26,118 bases of DNA from Panacagrimonas sp052387695. Its GTDB lineage: Bacteria; Pseudomonadota; Gammaproteobacteria; Nevskiales; Nevskiaceae. Both the position numbers and the translations under genes were made by a program. The notes under the pieces are model-generated. The model was not told the DNA's origin. It searched no databases and was given only the letters and a program-made list of their open reading frames with translations. Shown piece by piece: positions 7,716-15,782 of this stretch (position 1 is its first letter; every line of letters starts with the position of its first letter). Where the stretch lies: positions 1 through 26,118 of the forward strand of contig JBQTIX010000011.1 of NCBI GenBank assembly GCA_052387695.1, given 5' to 3'.

Positions 7716-8297
7716 TCATGGCGGTTGCAGAGGGGCGGAGTCCACCGTCAGCGTGTACCCGATCTGGAAGTTGCTCAGCCACAGCCGCCCGTTCCAGGGA
7801 TCGGGGCCGGCGTAGTGCACTTCGGCGATCAACCGTCCCCCAAAGCGCAGCCGGCGGGTGCCTGGAGTCGGCTCGCTCAACTGCCAGTCGCTGCCGGCCA
7901 GGCGGGCTTGCAGTGCCGGCAAAGGCCACAGCGCGAATTGAATGTCGTCGAGCAGGCGTTCGGGCGGAAGGTCGGCGGGCACCGGCGGGACGCTTTCGAG
8001 GGAGCTGCGTTCGCCGTCGTGGCTGAGCGTGAACAGGCGATTGCCGAGCGCGCCGAGCGCGATCAGACGCAGCCGGTCGGCGTCCACGCTCAGCACGCAT
8101 TGCATCGTGGCTTCGTGATCGGCATACGCGGCATGGACGATCTGTCGCACCGTGCGGGTCTGCCCCAGGCTGGCCGGCGACAGCGGAGCCGGCAGGGACA
8201 TCGGAGCTTGCGGCAGCAGGCTGCACGCCGGTAACGCCAGGGTGGCGATGGCAAGGACACCCTGCCTCACCGTTTCCCGCGTCCGTGCCTGGTTCAT
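7716..8297 (-). CDS. DUF3261-like lipoprotein, ApeN-like
   Basis: The product has 193 residues from the ATG at 8297. A longer open frame extends upstream but runs through the FAD-protein gene in another frame and is a shadow. The N-terminus has a basic start, a hydrophobic core and the lipobox LPAC with Cys25 as the lipid-bearing residue. The body carries the pattern of small DUF3261 lipoproteins found next to the MMPL exporter in APE clusters: LLDDIQFALWPLPALQ near the middle, then RRLRFGGRLIAEVHY and a WNG segment. It probably takes part in transfer or anchoring of the finished aryl polyene lipid at the outer membrane, together with the LolA-like and MMPL proteins. That role is inferred from association only. 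Confidence 0.8.
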   Translation of the reverse strand: MNQARTRETVRQGVLAIATLALPACSLLPQAPMSLPAPLSPASLGQTRTVRQIVHAAYADHEATMQCVLSVDADRLRLIALGALGNRLFTLSHDGERSSLESVPPVPADLPPERLLDDIQFALWPLPALQARLAGSDWQLSEPTPGTRRLRFGGRLIAEVHYAGPDPWNGRLWLSNFQIGYTLTVDSAPLQPP

Positions 8298-8320
8298 GGT
8301 CCGCGTGGATTCCGGCTGGC

Positions 8321-9616
8321 TCAGGAACCTGGCGAGGCTACCGTCCGGGGAAGTTGCGAAAGGCCCTGCCCGCGGATCGTGCGGGCCATGCTGCGCAGGC
8401 GGCGACCGGAGCGACCCACGTAAGGGTTCTGTGTGTCCCAGGCGTACCCGGCGAGCACGCCACACATCATGTTGCGCATGCGCTCCACTTGCAGAGTGCT
8501 GAACATCACTTCCTGCAGGCTGCCCTCGTACCAGGTCTCGACATAGCCGCGGAAGGTGTCGACGCCGAGCATCAGCGCCTTTGCAAAATCGACGTCCCAG
8601 TCCACGGTCTCGCCCTGCAGTTCGCGGTGCATGGCGGCCACCGCGAACGCCGCCGAATTCAGTGCGATGGTGACGCCGGAAGAGAACACCGGATCGAGGA
8701 ATTCGCCGGCATTGCCGAGCAGGGCGTAACCCGGACCTGCGAGGCGCGTCACGCTCGATGCGTAACCGCGAATCTCCCTGGCCGGCCATAGTTGCCGGGC
8801 GTTGCGCAACATGCGCCGCATGCCCGGTTCCTCGTTGACCGTCTGCCAGAGCCGGGCATCGGCGTCGGCGCCGATCGGTTGTCGTTGCAGAAAATCGTCG
8901 GCAGCGACCACTCCGACCGAGCAGCGCCCACCGGCCAGGGGAATCAGCCAGTACCACACGTCGGCGCGGTCCGGATGGATGCCGACGCGAATCTTGTTGC
9001 GGTCGAACAGCCCGTCGTCGATGTGATCCTCGACGTGCGTGAACAGGGCGGCGCGCACCGGGAAATTGGCCGGCTTGTCGAGCTTGAGCAGGCGCGGCAG
9101 CGTGCGGCCGAACCCGCTGGCATCGAGTACGAAGCGCGCCTGGTGCCGGGTTTCGACGCCATGCCGGTCGCGGCTGATGACGACGGACGGCTGGCGGTCC
9201 GGGTACCTGGAAAAATCGACGGCGGTGATTTCGGTGTTGAAGTGCAGTTCGGCGCCCTGCTTCTCGGCCTCGCGAGCCAGCAACAGATCGAAGTCGGCGC
9301 GTGTGACCTGATAGGTGTAGTCGTAGCCGGGCGAGGTCTTGTTGGAAAATACGAAGTCCACGATCCGATCGGCGCGCACGATCTGCGCCCCGTTTTTGTG
9401 CTGGAAGCCGAAGTCCTCCACGGCTTTGAGCATGCCGGCCCGCTCGAGCACGGTCATGCATTGCGGCAGCAGGCTCTCGCCGATCTGGAAGCGCGGGAAT
9501 TCCAGTTTTTCGAGGATGCGCACGGAGTAGCCGGCGCGCCGGGCGAGCGCGGCTGCGACGGCGCCGGCCGGGCCGGCGCCGATGACCAATACATCGATGG
9601 GCGGGGAAGTGTGCAT
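8321..9616 (-). CDS. FAD-dependent oxidoreductase with flavin-halogenase signature
   Basis: The protein has 431 residues from the ATG at 9616. A dinucleotide-binding IGAGPAG lies at 12-18, followed by FQIGESLLP at 43-51, which is the N-terminal pattern of FAD halogenases and geranylgeranyl-reductase relatives. A Lys74 lies in FQHKNGA, near where phenolic halogenases carry their catalytic lysine. The segment WYWLIP at 221-226 fits the WxWxIP signature that marks flavin-dependent halogenases. A LDPVFSSGV segment at 308-315 is typical of the fold. One oddity is that the usual GD before the FAD-contacting helix is GN (Gly301-Asn302). It lies between the MMPL exporter and the DUF3261-like gene, with 129 bases on the exporter side. 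Xanthomonadins are brominated, so aryl halogenation is a fair guess. A desaturase or hydroxylase role is the alternative. Confidence 0.82.
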   Translation of the reverse strand: MHTSPPIDVLVIGAGPAGAVAAALARRAGYSVRILEKLEFPRFQIGESLLPQCMTVLERAGMLKAVEDFGFQHKNGAQIVRADRIVDFVFSNKTSPGYDYTYQVTRADFDLLLAREAEKQGAELHFNTEITAVDFSRYPDRQPSVVISRDRHGVETRHQARFVLDASGFGRTLPRLLKLDKPANFPVRAALFTHVEDHIDDGLFDRNKIRVGIHPDRADVWYWLIPLAGGRCSVGVVAADDFLQRQPIGADADARLWQTVNEEPGMRRMLRNARQLWPAREIRGYASSVTRLAGPGYALLGNAGEFLDPVFSSGVTIALNSAAFAVAAMHRELQGETVDWDVDFAKALMLGVDTFRGYVETWYEGSLQEVMFSTLQVERMRNMMCGVLAGYAWDTQNPYVGRSGRRLRSMARTIRGQGLSQLPRTVASPGS

Positions 9617-9745
9617 GGGAAGTGGTATGACGGAACCGTCGTGAACGCGCGCAGACCGGACACGGTCACCGCGCCTGCATCCGCAGTGTGCCAGCCGCGG
9701 AAGCAGGCGCAAACCGGATGAATGCTCGGATCGACACGGCGCATC

Positions 9746-12094
9746 TCATGTCGAATCAGACGGTAAGGGCCGCTCGCTCAGCAAGGCAAACAGGAAGGTC
9801 AGGGCGACGCCCGTCAGCAGGGTCAAACCCAGGGATCGTATGAACGGCGTGGCGCTGAATGCGAGCAGCCCGTAGGACAGCGCCGTGCCCAGGGTGGACA
9901 GACTCAGTGCCAGCGTGGTCGCGGCGCGCGCCTGGCGGCCTTCGCGCAGAAACACCGCGTAGTCCACGCCCAGGCCCAGCACCAGGAACAGCGCGAGCAC
10001 GTTGAACAGGCTGGCGCCGATTCCCAGGCAGCCGAACAGCGCCAGCGTCGCCAGCGCGGCGCCCACCGGCACGGCGATCAGCCGCAGCGCCTGGCCCATC
10101 CCGTAGCGCAGGGCCAGCAGCATACCGATGACGGCGTAGGCGCCTGCGATCAGGGCGCCGGCTAGCCGGCGGTAGCGTCCGAGCAGCTCGGAGATTTCTG
10201 CGACCCGATCCACCCAGCGCACGCCGGGGATTTGCAGGGCGCGCAGCGGCTCGATGTCGCGGACCGCAACGAGGCTCACGACCGAGGCATAGCCGCGGCC
10301 GACCCGGCCCAGCCACAAATGCCGGTAAGGTTCGGAGGCCGCCGTCTGAAGCCAGGCTTCGAGCTGCAGGGGATCGGTATTCGAGGTATCCAACGCGCTC
10401 AGGCTGCGTTCGCGGACCTGTGCCGGAAAACCCAGCCGGTCCAGAAGTCGCGGCGCGAGCCCGCCCGGCGCGTACACCTGCTGTGCCTGTAACTCGCGGT
10501 TCGCGGCCTGGGTGCGCGGCGAGGGTACGGCACGGGCCAGATTCTGATACGCGCCCAGTGCACCGGCCTGGACCAGCCGATCCAGCTGCGTCGCCAGGTG
10601 CTCCTCGGTTTCCAGCACCGCGGCCGGACTGTCGCCCCGGACCAGGAACAGCCGGCTGTCGGGAACCGCCTGCAACCGCTCGCGGACCTTTTGCTCGTCG
10701 GCGAGGAGCGGCGCGGGCGAGGATTGCAGCAGGCGGATGTCATCGGCGAACTCGATCCGCCACAGTCCGAAGAGGCTGGCCAGCAACAGCAGCACGAAGG
10801 CCGGCTCCGCCAGCGGCGAATCCCGCAGACGCCCGACCGCAGCGTCGGCGGCCTGCGACAGACGCAGGAGCAGGGGAACGGCCTTGTCGGACCGAGGTCG
10901 GGCCAGCACCGGATACCAGCACAGCACCGAGGCGCAGGCGACGCTCAGGCCCACGGCGCAGAACACCGCCATCTGCCGCAGCCCGGGCAGCGGTGCGAGC
11001 GCAAGTGCCAGGTAACCCAGCACTGCGCAAGCCATGCCGACGGCGATCGCCGGGCCGACGTGCCGGATCGCCTGCCGCGGCGACCAGATCGCGTCGCGGC
11101 TGCGGAACTGGTCGGCGAGAAAATGATTGGAATAGTCGATCGCCACGCCGATCAGCCCGGTACCGAACACCAGCGTGATCAGGTGCACACGTCCGAACAG
11201 CAGTTGGCAGGCGCCGATCGCCGCGAGGGCGCCGGTGCCGAGTACCAGCCCCGAGAGCAGCAGCGGCCGGATCGAGCGGAACGTGAACCAGATCATCAGC
11301 ACCACACCGGCCAGGCCCAGCGTGCCCACGCGGTTGATCTCGCGGGTCGCGCCGCCCGCGGCGGCGGCGGCATGCAGCAGCACCCCGGAGGCGATCACTT
11401 CGACATCCGGCGCCCGGGTCGCATGCGTCCGCGCAGTGTCGATGGCCGCTACGAGCCGTTGCTGGGCGGTCATCGAAAACGGGCTCTGCGAGGTCAGGCT
11501 GCTCACCAGCACGTATTGCTTGTGGGCGTCCGACACCATCAGCATGCCGCCTTCGATCCGCGCAGCACCCGGATTGCCGAAGGACTGGGCGAGAAAATCG
11601 CCGAGCAGGTTCAGCGGATCCTCGGCCACCGGCAGGGGACGCGGCAGACGGGTCGGGCCATAGCTCGCGCGCAGCGCCTGATCGAACAGCGGTTCGGTGT
11701 TCCCGACGCTCAGGCGCTCGCGCATGGCGGGGGACAGCAACTGGAACCGGTGCTCACGGTAGACCGCGATCGCGTCCAGGAAGCGGCCATCGACTTCCAG
11801 TCGCACCTCTTCGAACGCCTGCGCGGCGCGCAGGCTGTCCGCAAACCGCCGCGCCGCTTCGCGCGCCTGCGCCGCCTCCGGCGCACCGACCAGGAACAGG
11901 GTTCTGCGCGACAGGGTGTCGCCAAACGCCCGCAGGGCTGCGCCGGTCTCGGCGTCATGCTCGTCGGCGGGCAGCAGGGCGAGGATATCGGTCTCGATGC
12001 GCAGATTCGGCCGGACGCCGACGGCGAACCACAGCGCCATCAGCAGCATGGCACTGGACCAGAGCCAGAAGCGTCCGCGCAGACTCGGGCTCAC
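9746..12094 (-). CDS. MMPL/RND-family exporter, ApeM-like
   Basis: The protein has 782 residues from the GTG at 12094. A longer reading from 12190 would overlap the LolA-like gene by about 80 bases and adds no signal, so I prefer the GTG, 13 bases after that gene's stop. The layout is the RND/MMPL one, duplicated. The first half has a first membrane span near residues 8-28, a large periplasmic domain to about 220, then five spans. The second half repeats this, and its span cluster contains GLGVDYAVFL; the first half has GVAIDYSNHFL. These G-x-x-x-D-Y motifs carry the proton-relay aspartate of MMPL proteins. APE clusters encode such an exporter, thought to move the aryl polyene lipid across or out of the inner membrane. 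It is followed by 129 non-coding bases before the FAD gene. Confidence 0.9.
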   Translation of the reverse strand: MSPSLRGRFWLWSSAMLLMALWFAVGVRPNLRIETDILALLPADEHDAETGAALRAFGDTLSRRTLFLVGAPEAAQAREAARRFADSLRAAQAFEEVRLEVDGRFLDAIAVYREHRFQLLSPAMRERLSVGNTEPLFDQALRASYGPTRLPRPLPVAEDPLNLLGDFLAQSFGNPGAARIEGGMLMVSDAHKQYVLVSSLTSQSPFSMTAQQRLVAAIDTARTHATRAPDVEVIASGVLLHAAAAAGGATREINRVGTLGLAGVVLMIWFTFRSIRPLLLSGLVLGTGALAAIGACQLLFGRVHLITLVFGTGLIGVAIDYSNHFLADQFRSRDAIWSPRQAIRHVGPAIAVGMACAVLGYLALALAPLPGLRQMAVFCAVGLSVACASVLCWYPVLARPRSDKAVPLLLRLSQAADAAVGRLRDSPLAEPAFVLLLLASLFGLWRIEFADDIRLLQSSPAPLLADEQKVRERLQAVPDSRLFLVRGDSPAAVLETEEHLATQLDRLVQAGALGAYQNLARAVPSPRTQAANRELQAQQVYAPGGLAPRLLDRLGFPAQVRERSLSALDTSNTDPLQLEAWLQTAASEPYRHLWLGRVGRGYASVVSLVAVRDIEPLRALQIPGVRWVDRVAEISELLGRYRRLAGALIAGAYAVIGMLLALRYGMGQALRLIAVPVGAALATLALFGCLGIGASLFNVLALFLVLGLGVDYAVFLREGRQARAATTLALSLSTLGTALSYGLLAFSATPFIRSLGLTLLTGVALTFLFALLSERPLPSDST

Positions 12095-12107
12095 GAATGC
12101 AGTTGAC

Positions 12108-12767
12108 TCAGGATTCGAAGCGCATGCGCTGCTCGGGGCTGAGCGCGGACTTGGGCTCCACCGCGTCGAGCCGGATCTCGCTGCGATCACCGTTGCGATC
12201 GTTAAGCTCGATCATCCGCAACTGCTCGTCACCGACCACGCGCACGCGCTCGAAAGCGGCGGCCATCGCCGCGCTGCGCGGACGCAGGCCCATCTCCCAG
12301 CCCGCGGCGCGCGGGACGCCAAACAGATCGAAGTCCGCGGAAAGGCGGGTGACGTCCAGCGACAGCAGCAGGGAAAAGAGTTTTTCCGCCACCCGCAGGG
12401 CCGGTTGCTGCGTGGACGACAGCCGCAGGGACTCAGTGCCGCCATCCTTCTGGACCAGGGAGGCGGGAGTGAGGATCACCTCGGTATCGAAGGGCTCGCG
12501 CGTGTGCCAGATGATTCCCGACCCCCGGGCGAACAGGAAGTCGCCGCTGGACCTCAGCGGCACCGGCAGCTCGTGCAGGAACCTTTGCTGAGTGAATTGA
12601 CCCCGCAAGACCTCGGCGCGGGCCAGCTCGCGTACCGGCGCGCCCAGCAGCGCCAGCAGTTGCGCCGGCTCGACGGGGTGATCGAACACCCCGTCCGCCG
12701 CACGGCTGGCGGAGGCTGCCAGCAGCATGAGCAGCGCCACGACCAGCCCGCGCGCAGGCCGGTTCAC
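12108..12767 (-). CDS. LolA-like periplasmic carrier, ApeL-like
   Basis: The product has 219 residues from the GTG at 12767, which overlaps the thioesterase stop by four bases (GTGA). An N-terminal signal peptide ends near ASRA. The mature part has the LolA pattern: a LRGQFTQQRF segment near residue 55, a SSGDFLFARGSGIIWHTREP-type stretch just after it, and a LSLLLSLDV helix further on. These are features of the unclosed beta-barrel that shields lipids. In APE clusters the LolA-like protein is thought to ferry the aryl polyene lipid across the periplasm. It lies next to the exporter gene, in keeping with that role. Confidence 0.87.
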   Translation of the reverse strand: MNRPARGLVVALLMLLAASASRAADGVFDHPVEPAQLLALLGAPVRELARAEVLRGQFTQQRFLHELPVPLRSSGDFLFARGSGIIWHTREPFDTEVILTPASLVQKDGGTESLRLSSTQQPALRVAEKLFSLLLSLDVTRLSADFDLFGVPRAAGWEMGLRPRSAAMAAAFERVRVVGDEQLRMIELNDRNGDRSEIRLDAVEPKSALSPEQRMRFES

Positions 12768-13183
12768 GGCGCGATCCCGAGTCTGGCGAACAGCACGTCC
12801 GGCGATCGCAGGCACATCTCGCCCGTGGCCAGGCTCACTGCGACCTGGGCCGTGCGGCCCTTGGTCAGGCGCAGGCCGCTGGCAGCATCGCTGACCAGGT
12901 AGTCGATCAGCAGGCGGTGCTCCCATTCCTTGAGCGTGGCGCGCACCCGGATCTCCTGGCGGAACACGGCCGGTCCGACAAAGCGGGCGTGCAGGTCGAT
13001 GACCGGCCAGTTGTAGCCCGAGGCGAGCATCTCGTCGTAGTTGTAGCCGAAGCTTTGCAGCAGTTCGCAGCGCGCGATTTCAAAGTAGCGCGCGTAATTG
13101 CCATGCCAGACCACGCCAGCAGGGTCGAGATCGTGGAACGGGATCTTGATCAGCACCTCGGCGACGCGCGGCTCCGGGCTCAT
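12764..13183 (-). CDS. Hot-dog acyl thioesterase, ApeK-like
   Basis: The product has 139 residues from the ATG at 13183, which overlaps the glycosyltransferase stop (ATGA). The motif FHDLDPAGVVWHGNYARYFE at 16-35 is that of the 4-hydroxybenzoyl-CoA thioesterase/YbgC group, with Asp20 as the likely catalytic residue. The expected action is hydrolysis of an aryl- or acyl-thioester, for example proofreading of stalled ACP intermediates or release of the finished polyene acid. The longer upstream reading from 13465 adds a segment that overlaps the glycosyltransferase and is ignored. Confidence 0.9.
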   Translation of the reverse strand: MSPEPRVAEVLIKIPFHDLDPAGVVWHGNYARYFEIARCELLQSFGYNYDEMLASGYNWPVIDLHARFVGPAVFRQEIRVRATLKEWEHRLLIDYLVSDAASGLRLTKGRTAQVAVSLATGEMCLRSPDVLFARLGIAP

Positions 13184-13926
13184 GCCCGCCCCCCCATCCG
13201 GCGACGGACCACTCCCGGCAGGCGCAGCAGCATGCCGAACAGCAGGCGCGTGTGCATCCAGCTGATTCGCAGGTTGTCGCGCAGGACGTTGAAATGCGAG
13301 ACGCCGTCCGCCGGGTAGGTCACCCGCGTCGGCAGCTGGAGCAAGGGCAGGCCGCGCCAGTGCAGCCGTACCAGGATCTCGGTGTCGAAATCCATGCGCC
13401 GTCCGACCCCCCCGTCCCGCCACACCGCGAGCGTGGCCGCGAGCGGATAGACGCGGAAGCCGCACATGGAATCGCGGACGGCGAACGACAAGGTGTGGAC
13501 CCAGACCCAGAAATGGGTGATGTAGCGGCCATACAGACGTGCGCGCGGCACCGAGTCGTCGAATACCGGAATACCGGTGACCAGCGCCAGCGGCTGCTCC
13601 CGGGCGAGCTCCAGCAGGCGGGGAATGTCGGCGATGTCGTGCTGGCCGTCGGCATCGACCTGGACCGCGTGGCTATGACCCGCCGCCGCTGCGGCTGCGC
13701 AGCCGGCCATCACCGCAGCGCCCTTGCCCTGATTGGGAGACAGCGCGATCAGGCGCAGCCAGTGCCGCTCGCGCTCGGCGAGCGCTTCCACCCGATGGCG
13801 CGCCGTCGCGCTGCTGCCGTCGTCCACCAGCCAGCAGGGCAGCCCCAGGGATTTGAGCGCCGAGAGCGTTCGTTCGATGGCGTGCTCGTGGTTGTAGTAC
13901 GGAACGACGAGACAGGGATCAAACAT
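13180..13926 (-). CDS. Family 2 glycosyltransferase (GT-A fold)
   Basis: The product has 248 residues from the ATG at 13926, overlapping the upstream dehydratase gene by 8 bases. VVPYYNHE at 7-14 is the GT2 N-terminus, with VDDGSS at 34-39, and QVDADGQHD at 89-97 supplies the metal-binding aspartates. The N-terminal domain resembles dolichyl-phosphate mannosyltransferase-like GT2 enzymes. No multi-span membrane domain follows, only amphipathic C-terminal stretches. In many APE clusters the equivalent protein (ApeJ) is, as I recall, fused to a lysophospholipid-type acyltransferase. Here the acyltransferase-like half seems to be the separate gene at 18053-18967. It would attach a sugar to the lipid anchor or the polyene. 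The substrate cannot be read from sequence. Confidence 0.88.
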   Translation of the reverse strand: MFDPCLVVPYYNHEHAIERTLSALKSLGLPCWLVDDGSSATARHRVEALAERERHWLRLIALSPNQGKGAAVMAGCAAAAAAGHSHAVQVDADGQHDIADIPRLLELAREQPLALVTGIPVFDDSVPRARLYGRYITHFWVWVHTLSFAVRDSMCGFRVYPLAATLAVWRDGGVGRRMDFDTEILVRLHWRGLPLLQLPTRVTYPADGVSHFNVLRDNLRISWMHTRLLFGMLLRLPGVVRRRMGGRA

Positions 13927-14269
13927 GAGAATCGAAGGCCAGGCGACCGCTGGAACAGGTGTCACTGCCGACGCGATAACGGAAGGCGAGCTCGGTGCGC
14001 GACGCGTCGTAGTCCAGCTCCAGCGCCGCCGTCTGCGCAGGCAGGATCGGCTTCTGGAACTTGATCGCCAGGAGCCTGCGAACGGCACCGTCCAGCTCGA
14101 AGCATTGGCGGCCGAAATACTCGACCCAGGCGATCTGCACCACGCCCGGAAGCAGGGGGAAGCCCGGGAAATGCCCCTCGAAATAATGCAGTTCCGGCGG
14201 AATCCGCAGATCGAACCCGGCGTGGGACGCTCCGTGTCGGGTACCCAGGATCTGCGGCAGCGTGGTCAT
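13919..14269 (-). CDS. FabZ-like hot-dog dehydratase, ApeI-like (copy 1)
   Basis: The protein has 116 residues from the ATG at 14269. A GTG at 14284 or a TTG at 14302 could also serve, the latter overlapping the ACP gene. CGGA just before the ATG is the only Shine-Dalgarno-like sequence near. The catalytic box FEGHFPGFPLLPGVVQ places His33 and, further on, Glu50, the two residues expected for FabZ-type 3-hydroxyacyl-ACP dehydratases. It follows the ACP gene and precedes the glycosyltransferase, the place of apeI before apeJ in known clusters. A second FabZ-like gene is on the other arm (17721-18056), so the two are not given separate symbols. Confidence 0.88.
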   Translation of the reverse strand: MTTLPQILGTRHGASHAGFDLRIPPELHYFEGHFPGFPLLPGVVQIAWVEYFGRQCFELDGAVRRLLAIKFQKPILPAQTAALELDYDASRTELAFRYRVGSDTCSSGRLAFDSHV

Positions 14270-14288
14270 CGGTCCGTGCAGCACGACG

Positions 14289-14540
14289 CTAGGGTTTTTC
14301 AAACAGGGCGTGGACCACGTTGACGATGTCGCCCACCGTCCGCACGTGCCGGAATTCCTCCGGCTGCACTTTCTTGCCGGTGTAGTCCTTGAGTTTGAGG
14401 ATCAGGTCGATGGCATCGATGCTGTCGATCCCGAGATGTTCGTACAGGCGAGCGTCCAGAGCGATCAGCGCCGGGTCGATCTCGAACAGCCCGACCAGCA
14501 CGCCCTTGAGGTGTTCGAATATTTCTTCCTTGCTGCGCAT
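14289..14540 (-). CDS. Acyl carrier protein
   Basis: This is an 83-residue acidic ACP with LGIDSIDAIDL near 36-46. Ser40 in the DSI motif is the expected site of phosphopantetheine attachment. Three-helix ACP length and spacing are normal. It lies 43 bases downstream of the PlsC-like acyltransferase, matching the place of ApeE after ApeD in known APE clusters. The two ACPs of such clusters may differ in whether they carry the starter/ligase product or the growing chain, but which is which here cannot be told from sequence. Confidence 0.95.
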   Translation of the reverse strand: MRSKEEIFEHLKGVLVGLFEIDPALIALDARLYEHLGIDSIDAIDLILKLKDYTGKKVQPEEFRHVRTVGDIVNVVHALFEKP

Positions 14541-14583
14541 GGCCCGGAGTCTGTGGCGGGTGAAGCCCGCTGTGGTCGCGAAA

Positions 14584-15357
14584 TTATAGGGCGCTGCCGA
14601 GGCGCTCCAGCAGTCGGCGCGTCAGGCGGCGGGCCGCCAGCGGCTGCGTCTCGCCGTCGCTGGTGGCGAACTCCGCGGGCAGAATCGCGGCGCCGACCTC
14701 GATCTGCCAGTGCGGTCGCCGCGGGGGAATCTGGTACCACTTTTCCGACTTGGTGAGCGTCGGCGGGTGGCACCGGATCCGCACCGGCCGGATCGGACAG
14801 CCCGCCGCGAGTGCGATCTGCGCCGCGCCGCGCTTGAAATTCAGCGGCTGACCGGGAACCGTGCGCGTGCCTTCGGGGAACACGATCAGCGAGCGGCCGC
14901 TGCGCAGACCCTGGGCGCAGTTCGCGATCAGCTGCTCAGGTGCGGTATTGGCGATGTAGCCGGCCCAGGACACCGGCCAGCGCAGGAAAGGGTTTCGCCA
15001 CAGACCCTCTTTGACGATGCAATCGACCCCCGGCATCAGGGAAATGATGAACACCACGTCGATCAGGCTCGGGTGATTGGCCACCACCAGCTGGCCCGGT
15101 GCGAGCAGTTCCGGCCGTCCCCGCACGGTGTAACTCAGCAGGCCCAGCGACTTCATCATCCAGACGAACATGCGCATGGTGTGGTGCATCGCAAGCTGCA
15201 TGCGCCGCCGCCGCCGGCTTTGGTTCCAGGTCAGCAGGCGGATCAGCGGAAATATGCTGAGGCTCAAGGCCACGCCGCCGAGCCCGAAGCTGGCGAAGCA
15301 CAGGCCGGTGGCAACCAGCCGCCAGGCGCGGTCCGCACGCTGCTGGATCGGGTTCAT
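14584..15357 (-). CDS. PlsC-like acyltransferase, ApeD-like
   Basis: This 257-residue protein belongs to the lysophospholipid acyltransferase fold. The first motif is NHPSLID with His95 and Asp100 (the HX4D pair), and the second is FPEGTR at 160-165. A hydrophobic segment around residues 20-42 probably places the protein at the inner membrane. It is the first gene of the leftward operon, directly after the divergent promoter region. APE clusters contain such an enzyme, proposed to help join the polyene to the lipid anchor. The acyl donor and acceptor are not known from sequence. Confidence 0.9.
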   Translation of the reverse strand: MNPIQQRADRAWRLVATGLCFASFGLGGVALSLSIFPLIRLLTWNQSRRRRRMQLAMHHTMRMFVWMMKSLGLLSYTVRGRPELLAPGQLVVANHPSLIDVVFIISLMPGVDCIVKEGLWRNPFLRWPVSWAGYIANTAPEQLIANCAQGLRSGRSLIVFPEGTRTVPGQPLNFKRGAAQIALAAGCPIRPVRIRCHPPTLTKSEKWYQIPPRRPHWQIEVGAAILPAEFATSDGETQPLAARRLTRRLLERLGSAL

Positions 15358-15481
15358 GCGGAGGCGGCGCGACCAGGAATTCGGATGGGCGAGAAGGGTT
15401 TATCTCCGCAGGGCCCTATCATATCGTCGCGGTTCACCGGAACCTATCGAATGCACACGCATGGCTCACCAAGGAGACCTG
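15358..15481. promoter_or_regulatory. Divergent promoter region of the two APE arms
   Basis: The 124 bases between the PlsC-like gene (minus) and the second ACP gene (plus) must carry the promoters for both arms if each is one operon. The sequence TATCATAT near 15417-15424 gives a good -10-like hexamer on both strands: TATCAT on plus, TATGAT on minus (15423-15418). No strong -35 is visible. An inverted repeat GGTTC-accg-GAACC at 15431-15444 overlaps the likely leftward -35 region and could be an operator. I see no convincing sigma54 -24/-12 element here. The ribosome site AAGGAG just before 15482 is strong. All these calls are from pattern alone. Confidence 0.45.
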
Positions 15482-15772
15482 ATGTCCGAGCAATCGTCCG
15501 AGCAATCGGCATCCGAGCAGGAGATGGCGGCTCTGCTGGTGGGCGCGCTGAACCTGGAGGGCATCGCCGCCACGTCGATTCATCCGACTGCGCCGCTGTT
15601 CGGCCACGACACCGCCGGACTGGGACTGGATTCCATCGACGCGCTCGAGATCGCGCTCGCGATCCAGCAGAAATATGGTGTCGAGCTGCGCTCGGACGGC
15701 GAGGAGGTGCGCCAGATCTTCAGTTCCTTGCGTGCGCTCTGCGGGTACGTGAACGCGCGACGCGTGAGCTGA
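15482..15772 (+). CDS. Acyl carrier protein (second)
   Basis: The product has 96 residues from the ATG at 15482, with AAGGAG five to seven bases upstream. An earlier ATG at 15461 is possible but lacks a ribosome site. The prosthetic-group box LGLDSIDALE places Ser51. The first twelve or so residues are a Ser-Glu-Gln repeat, listed separately, not usual in ACPs. It opens the rightward operon before the COG4648-like membrane protein, the place of ApeF before ApeG in known clusters. It is probably modified by the PPTase at 2573. Whether it carries starter or extender cannot be told. Confidence 0.94.
   Translation: MSEQSSEQSASEQEMAALLVGALNLEGIAATSIHPTAPLFGHDTAGLGLDSIDALEIALAIQQKYGVELRSDGEEVRQIFSSLRALCGYVNARRVS
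15485..15520 (+). repeat. 12-base tandem repeat at the 5' end of the ACP gene
   Basis: The unit TCCGAGCAATCG occurs twice in perfect tandem (15485-15508), then, after three bases (GCA), a shortened copy TCCGAGCAG ends at 15520. It encodes SEQS-SEQS-A-SEQ directly after the start Met. The unit length keeps the frame, so copy-number change would alter only the length of the ACP's N-terminal tail. Confidence 0.85.
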
Positions 15773-15782
15773 TGTTGCGTCG

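Noticed and set aside
7716..9461. A single 581-residue fusion protein on the minus strand
   Set aside because: The upstream part is Arg-rich nonsense in another frame of the FAD gene. Only the 193-residue lipoprotein from 8297 is real.
10598..12106. Long plus-strand frame of about 500 residues opposite the exporter gene
   Set aside because: Gln/Arg-rich shadow of the MMPL gene with no family pattern.
15390..15420. Possible sigma54 promoter near the divergent region
   Set aside because: A GG-N10-GC spacing exists (in AAGGGTTTATCTCCGC), but the other conserved bases of the -24/-12 elements do not match.
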